Assembly (NCBI GenBank): GCA_900617975.1 | Contig: UZAE01001520.1 | Coordinates: 1-12,868, forward strand | Length of the DNA stretch: 12,868 bases | Reading direction: 5' to 3' | Source of the DNA: Rodentolepis nana | Lineage: Eukaryota > Platyhelminthes > Cestoda > Cyclophyllidea > Hymenolepididae | Shown: positions 8,754 through 12,868 of the stretch, in pieces | How the letters are laid out: the number at the start of each line of letters is the position of its first letter | How positions within the stretch are numbered: the first letter of the stretch is position 1 | Program-made: the position numbers and the translations under genes | The notes under the pieces: model-generated | Databases searched by the model: none | Seen by the model: only the letters and a program-made list of their open reading frames with translations | What the model was told of the DNA's origin: nothing

Positions 8754-8759
8754 TTTATG
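8754..8759 (-). promoter_or_regulatory. Weak candidate poly(A) signal of the SLC1-like gene
   Basis: Read on the minus strand this is CATAAA, a minor variant of AATAAA, 48 bases past the stop codon. I saw no canonical AATAAA on the minus strand nearby, so the true 3' end is uncertain. Confidence 0.25.
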
Positions 8760-8806
8760 ACAATGTCAACTATACATAACATGATAAAAGGGTAGTTATA
8801 ATCAAG

Positions 8807-11800
8807 TTAGACCAGGTCTTCATCTGGCATAATGGTCTGATGGCCTTCTCCAAAGTCATCTTCTTTCATTTCATCCTCTAGGTCAGCACCCTTTTTGAGT
8901 CGCCTGCAGATGGCATCAGTTATTGTAGACCCGTAAATCACACTGAGACCTGAGACACCGGAACGACAACGGTCCCTACAATTAAGTTAAGTACTTTCAA
9001 TTAAAACTACTGGAGCATCTAGACACAATCTTGCTACATTCAGGACATTCCAGTTACACCGCCATCTACTGGAGTGCTCAGCTGCATATCCCCTCACCTT
9101 ATAAGAAACAAATACTCAGGTTAGAGTTTCGGTGAGAGGTAGTATGCTTCCTATCACATTTTAGTGGTCTGCACCAGATGGTTGCCTTAAGAGCTGCAAA
9201 ACCAGAACAACTAAGCAACCATAAGGTATCTTAGCATGCCATCGTCATTAGACTTCCACTGCATGCACGCATCCGTTTGAAAAAAGTGTGCATAAAGTGT
9301 GATCAATGGAATTCACTTACAGAAGCCACTCCATGGCGAAAAGGATACCGGCTCCCTCACTGGGTACTCCAATGGAAGAGAGAACTGTGACAACAAGCAC
9401 CATACTTGCACTAGGAATGTTGGGAACAGCGAGAGTGGAGGCGAATGTGAGCAATCTGCCAAAGGGACAAAAGAAGTCTTCAATTTTGGTTGATGCGAAT
9501 TGGCTTTCTAAGATAAAATATTGAGAAATTTCCAAGAAAATGAGTGAGAATACTCCTATTCACTACACTAATGGGACTCCCAATTGCTAATCGATAGTTC
9601 CAGTCTTTCTGTTACAACAACTACCACGATGCACATCCGTATGTGTGTGTGTGTGCGTGAGTGTCTATGTGTGTATGTGACTATCGACTTCCACTAAATC
9701 ATTCTTCTTCTTCTTCCTCTTCGAGGATCCACTGAGCCTTCGTGCATATGTGCTGGCTCTGACCAATTGCACATATAATTGTCGCATATTCACTCATTCC
9801 CTCACAATCATTTCTCTACAATCCACACGAGTTCGGTACTACTCCAACCCACCAGGCTCCAAGTACCTCCCTTCCAACACATATAGAATAACAATATAAT
9901 AATTCACGAAAAACCAGCTTACGCAATGAAGACAATCTTGCCTGCATCGAGTTCAACACCCGTTTGTTGAGCAACGAAGACACACGCAGAGGCTATGAAT
10001 ATAGCAGGCCCATCTCCCTTCATTGCAGTGCAAACTGGCACAACGAATCTGGACACCAACTTGTTTGTTCCATACTTGTCAAGACCGGTGTACATTTCAC
10101 CCATAGCCACGGCACTAGAACAGAAGAAGAGGTCATATGAACTCGGCATTGATCATTCACTCCAATGACACATTCACGGGACCTTCGTGAGGATAGTCCT
10201 CTTTGAAGACACTTCCACTACGCGACCAAGACAATCCAGTGATAAGTGATGTGAGGCTCTTCTTAACATTATAAGTTGGTTAGGGGGTGGGGGGGGGGAA
10301 GGTGGAGGGGAGGGAGGAATAATTTTATGACCACGCTAGCACACAAATCCACAGAATGAGATACGTTATGCCAGTGAATTCCTATTGGATCGTTGTAAAA
10401 ACACCAACATCTTCTGCCTTACAGTCATCGCGCACTCATGCACACTATAATAAGCTCACGCAAGGCCATGGCTAAGGCAAGTCAGCCACGACGACAAGCA
10501 ACTCTAGCGTTTGACTGGTCTCACATGGACTTGGTCTCTCTCAATCCGTTAGTCGACCTCAGGTGAACTCGAGGACGAACAATACAACGTGAGACTGCCA
10601 ACTGTGTGCTAATGTTAGTTGAATGGAAAGCAAGTCGTGCAAACGTCAATGCCAATTGAGCCCCATGTCACAGAATGTCAACCTACAGTTTGGGTTGAAA
10701 AGCAGTGTGAACAAAAATATCCCCATTAAGCAGAAATATAGCACTTCGAATTCTCAGCTAAATATTCAAATGGTCAAATTTCCACTACCTACTCCCAGCC
10801 AGATAGCAACTAATATTTGCTGTTTTAACAAGAGTAGCACCTGGAAGCAGCATTCTCCCCTCAAGTGCTGATCCTTATGATAAGTATTTAGAAATGCCAA
10901 TCCCATTAAGTCACAAAGTATTGTGCGTTGTATTGACGATTTGTCCACCAAATCTTAGTGCTTATTCATACAGAAATTGGAGGAACTCACGGACTGGTTG
11001 TAGCGAAAGAAATGAGGAAAGGTTCCGTGCTGTAGCGAAGAATGCGGAAAGGATTCTTACCAGAGGCGAGGAAAAGAGCGAGAATGAGAATAGCCAGATG
11101 GATTACGAGTCCGACAAGGACTGTTGCAATGAACAATCCGAGTTGAATAAAATCGGATGCTATATCTTTTCTTCCAAGTACGGAGCCCGCGACCATGAAA
11201 CAGACACCAATAGGAGTTAACCTGTAGGGCAAGAGCATATACTTAAGAGCACAGTTGACCGAGAGTTTATCTGCAGACCTTCCACTACGACGTGGAAATA
11301 AGCTGCATATCACAGCGATTGACAGTTATTTCCAATTATACGTAGGCAAATCTGGCATATTCTAATAATTTATAAGAAGATAATTGAATTAGTAAGGCAG
11401 CTAAATTATGCCAGCATTCACACTCCACGAACTGGAGTTCGATATCGCATTTGGGAAGAAGAAGCAAAGCACAAGTTCCCTGGCTGTGGTTGACCTTGAG
11501 CTATTTGTTGAGTACACAACACTACCAAGGCCGATCAAGGAATCTCATGTGTGTTCCAACAGTCCGGAGGATGCGTCCATGCTACTGATCGAGTTTGCGA
11601 ACAAGTACAATCGTGAGTGCAAGCAACACCGCCCAACCACCAATCAATAGTCGAGGCAACGTGGCGTACCACTGAGTGGATTTTAATGCTTCATTTCAGT
11701 GGTAGTTGGCCATAATTTCCAATCAGCACTCTTCACATTGAGCTTTCCTTGTTCTGCTTACTTTGAACTTATCGTAGTATTTGCCTAGTAATTTCACGCT

Positions 11801-12868
11801 GTTTTTCTCCCGCAATGAGTTTGTTTGAGTTTTATTATATCCTTTTGTTTAACATCCTCTATTTTTGCTCAATTTAATTTTATTCATATTAATATTTTCA
11901 ATCTTTTTTTTAAATACCTATTAGTAATGTTGAGTAATCAAAATGAAACATAATAATATTTGAGATTTTCTGCTGTACTTATAATTCACTCTTGGCAATA
12001 ACGTCATATTGCTGCTTTGTTAATAAAAGGCTTTATACGTCAATCCAATTGATAAAGTCAATGGCTCTTCTATTTAACAGTGTTTGACACTGTTGTTTGT
12101 GCATATCTAATCTTATTTCTAGTTTAAAAGTCTGCGTAAAATTGAAATATTTATTTTAAATATCATATGAAATTTATTTAATGTCTTAAAAAATCATAAA
12201 CTTGAGAGAATTCATTTGTATTTTTTAGGGTTTATTTCACAAATGTCAATTCGAGAACCTGTTCTAAAACGATTTTGCCCATCTGCTATTCTTACCAAAT
12301 CTGCTATTTTACATATCGCAAATTTCACCTCACAATTTTTTACTAAAATAGCATATATAATCTATGTCTTCCTACGGGTAATTACATTTATATTGAAAAA
12401 AGGCATTTTTTATTTTTCTTCAATAATGTATTTGGGAAACTTTAATTAGCATCGCTTTGATGAAAAATCGTTTTCACGCTCATGTGTTTGTATGAACTCA
12501 TCTAAGTTTGAAAGCACTTATTAACCACTTGTAATCGTGCGTTTCCCGCCCTCCCCCCCCCCCCCACCACACCCCACCTCTTTATTTGCCTCATTATTTG
12601 CCTTTTTGTTCCTGTACTTCTGCCTGTTCCCTCTCTTGCTCTCTAAATAAATAATTAACCTTACTATTTTTGGTATCTGTTTAATAAACTCAATGTGCAT
12701 CATTTTTTGTTATATCTATTTGAAGCATGCAATCAATATTCCAATAAAAATATATATATATATATGCATATATATTTGGCTTACATTAGAAAAGCATTCA
12801 TAAGTTTAGAGACGGTTGCGGCAACGGCCTTGAAGAATAGGACCATTGGCTTTGCAACTTCGCCCACA
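8807..12868 (-). CDS. Divergent SLC1-family (EAAT-like) transporter, C-terminal half
   Basis: SLC1 proteins are trimeric plasma-membrane carriers that couple uptake of acidic or neutral amino acids to sodium. Exons on the minus strand are 12785-12868 (cut by the window edge), 10991-11221, 9923-10114, 9321-9455 and 8807-8975. All junctions are GT-AG and in phase, giving 269 residues to the stop. In order: FFKAVAATVSKLMNAFLM and LTPIG (the family's membrane segment ending in YSPLG); a hydrophobic helix (about residues 56-79) and KNPF; the HP1 region FATTSPAVAM; SRFVVPV then MKGDGPA at 136-142 where the family has NMDGT; FVAQQTGVELDAGKI; the HP2 region NIPSAS and VLSSIGVPSEG; EWLLDRCRSGVSGL; and an acidic tail ending DEDLV. 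Position and order match SLC1 end to end, but several ion and substrate residues differ. Arg218 and Asp215 are kept. The frame is intact over five exons, so it looks functional. The substrate cannot be told. Confidence 0.9.
9641..9680 (+). repeat. (TG)n-rich microsatellite in SLC1 intron
   Basis: An imperfect TG array with GCGTGAG and CTATG interruptions, in the intron 9456-9922 of the minus-strand SLC1-like gene. A short CTT-rich run follows at about 9702-9720. The rest of the intron shows nothing. Confidence 0.9.
10115..10990 (-). other. SLC1 intron with a poly(G) tract
   Basis: An 876-bp intron between the exon ending FATTS and the exon starting AVAMGEM. It has donor GTGAGT and acceptor TTCTGTTCTAG on the minus strand. 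It contains the G-rich tract 10283-10317. The segment 10440-10600 is more GC-rich than its surroundings, but I found no exon, tRNA or repeat in it. The ORFs at 10623-10871 (+) and 10766-10951 (-) show no domain. Confidence 0.7.
10283..10317 (+). repeat. G-rich tract with 10-base poly(G)
   Basis: GGGGG, T, then ten G residues, followed by GGTGGAGGGGAGGGAGG-like sequence. The plus strand fits a G-quadruplex pattern. It is on the non-template side for the plus strand, while the host gene is transcribed from the minus strand, so the nascent RNA is C-rich. Confidence 0.85.
11408..11650 (+). CDS. Hypothetical ORF inside the SLC1 intron, opposite strand
   Basis: This is an 80-codon ORF beginning with ATG six bases after an in-frame TAA (11402-11404). 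It reads MPAFTLHELEFDIAFGKKKQ then STSSLAVVDLELFVEY and continues through SPEDASMLLIEFANKYNREC. It is more GC-rich than the surrounding intron and has a mixed, protein-like composition. A strong splice donor GTGAGT lies within it at 11613-11618, after the AATC of KYN. It may therefore be a 68-codon first exon rather than a full ORF. No next exon could be picked. I do not recognise a domain. Alternatives are a decayed transposon piece or chance. The minus strand here is not an SLC1 exon. Confidence 0.3.
   Translation: MPAFTLHELEFDIAFGKKKQSTSSLAVVDLELFVEYTTLPRPIKESHVCSNSPEDASMLLIEFANKYNRECKQHRPTTNQ
12553..12565 (+). repeat. Poly(C) homopolymer, 13 bases
   Basis: Thirteen C residues in a C-rich stretch of the SLC1 intron, so G-rich in the transcribed minus-strand RNA. 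The Gly-rich minus ORF at 12521-12703 is only a translation of this tract. Confidence 0.9.
12750..12775 (+). repeat. (AT)n microsatellite next to an SLC1 splice donor
   Basis: An AT dinucleotide array interrupted by GC at 12766-12767. It starts nine bases inside the intron from the GTAAGC donor of the partial exon 12785-12868. It could fold back on itself, and array length may differ between individuals. Confidence 0.9.

Larger units (their letters stand above)
7745..8806. other. Spacer between the unrecognised gene and the SLC1-like gene
   Basis: Contains a pyrimidine-rich stretch (about 8260-8370), a CA microsatellite (8689-8732) and the probable SLC1 3' UTR. The ORF at 8436-8747 (+) runs into the CA repeat and has no domain. 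The 8257-8463 (-) frame is a translation of purine-rich DNA. A minus-strand mini-exon candidate lies at 8217-8276. Confidence 0.5.
11222..12784 (-). other. Largest SLC1 intron, AT-rich, carries an opposite-strand ORF
   Basis: A 1563-bp intron between the FFKAV exon (donor GTAAGC at 12784) and the LTPIG exon (acceptor CCCTACAG). The split codon AT|G restores methionine. Apart from the plus-strand ORF at 11408-11650 it is very AT-rich. It includes a 13-base C run (12553-12565), an AT dinucleotide array (12750-12775) beside the donor, and an 8-bp inverted repeat (12076-12094). Confidence 0.75.

Noticed and set aside
9299..9524. Plus-strand ORFs at the SLC1 exon 9321-9455
   Set aside because: They are shadows of the minus-strand SLC1 exon, which has clear homology and splice sites.
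10894..11220. Plus-strand 108-codon ORF
   Set aside because: It is antisense to the SLC1 exon 10991-11221.
11408..11650. Minus-strand SLC1 exon at this place
   Set aside because: One minus frame (LFANSISSMD) faintly resembles the SLC1 FFNSLNEA block. The true exon for that block is at 12785-12868, with a donor and phase that fit the 11221 exon.
12076..12094. 8-bp inverted repeat with 3-base loop as a small RNA hairpin
   Set aside because: It is too short for a microRNA precursor and the pairing does not extend further.
12521..12703. Gly-rich minus ORF
   Set aside because: It is caused by the 13-base C run and lies inside the SLC1 intron.
1..12868. tRNA, rRNA, CRISPR array, or bacterial features
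   Set aside because: No tRNA B-box-like segment with cloverleaf arms, no rRNA blocks and no regularly spaced repeats were seen on either strand.

Overview
The window is eukaryotic, intron-containing DNA. The compact 66-73 bp introns in one gene, a split SLC1-family transporter gene and AT-rich spacers with G/C homopolymer and dinucleotide repeats fit a parasitic flatworm, possibly a tapeworm. That placement is an inference from gene style, because no marker gene is present. No bacterial, phage or CRISPR features were seen.

Layout. Positions 400-2195 (+) hold the 3' half of a UTP25 (DEF/DIEXF) homologue, a nucleolar factor for 18S rRNA maturation, recognised from five exons with phase-matched GT-AG junctions. 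Its most natural exon model contains an in-frame TAG at 1203-1205. About 2.9 kb of spacer follows, without a convincing gene. At 5131-5670 (+) lies a 5'-truncated non-LTR retrotransposon, bounded by a perfect 14-bp target-site duplication (5117-5130 and 5671-5684). It keeps the end of its RNase H domain and the C-terminal region of its polyprotein. Between 7092 and 7744 (-) are two or three phase-compatible exons of an unrecognised, helix-rich protein.

Positions 8807-12868 (-) hold the C-terminal half of a divergent SLC1 (excitatory amino acid transporter-like) gene in five exons. The family fold is clear over 269 residues, but several residues that bind sodium and substrate in studied SLC1 proteins are replaced. 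Its largest intron in the window (about 1.56 kb) carries, on the opposite strand, an 80-codon ORF with an internal splice donor.

The two recognised genes converge and have no obvious functional link: one is housekeeping ribosome biogenesis, the other membrane transport. The strongest leads are the degenerate SLC1 ion sites, the interrupted UTP25 frame, the precisely bounded retrotransposon insertion and the unidentified minus-strand gene.
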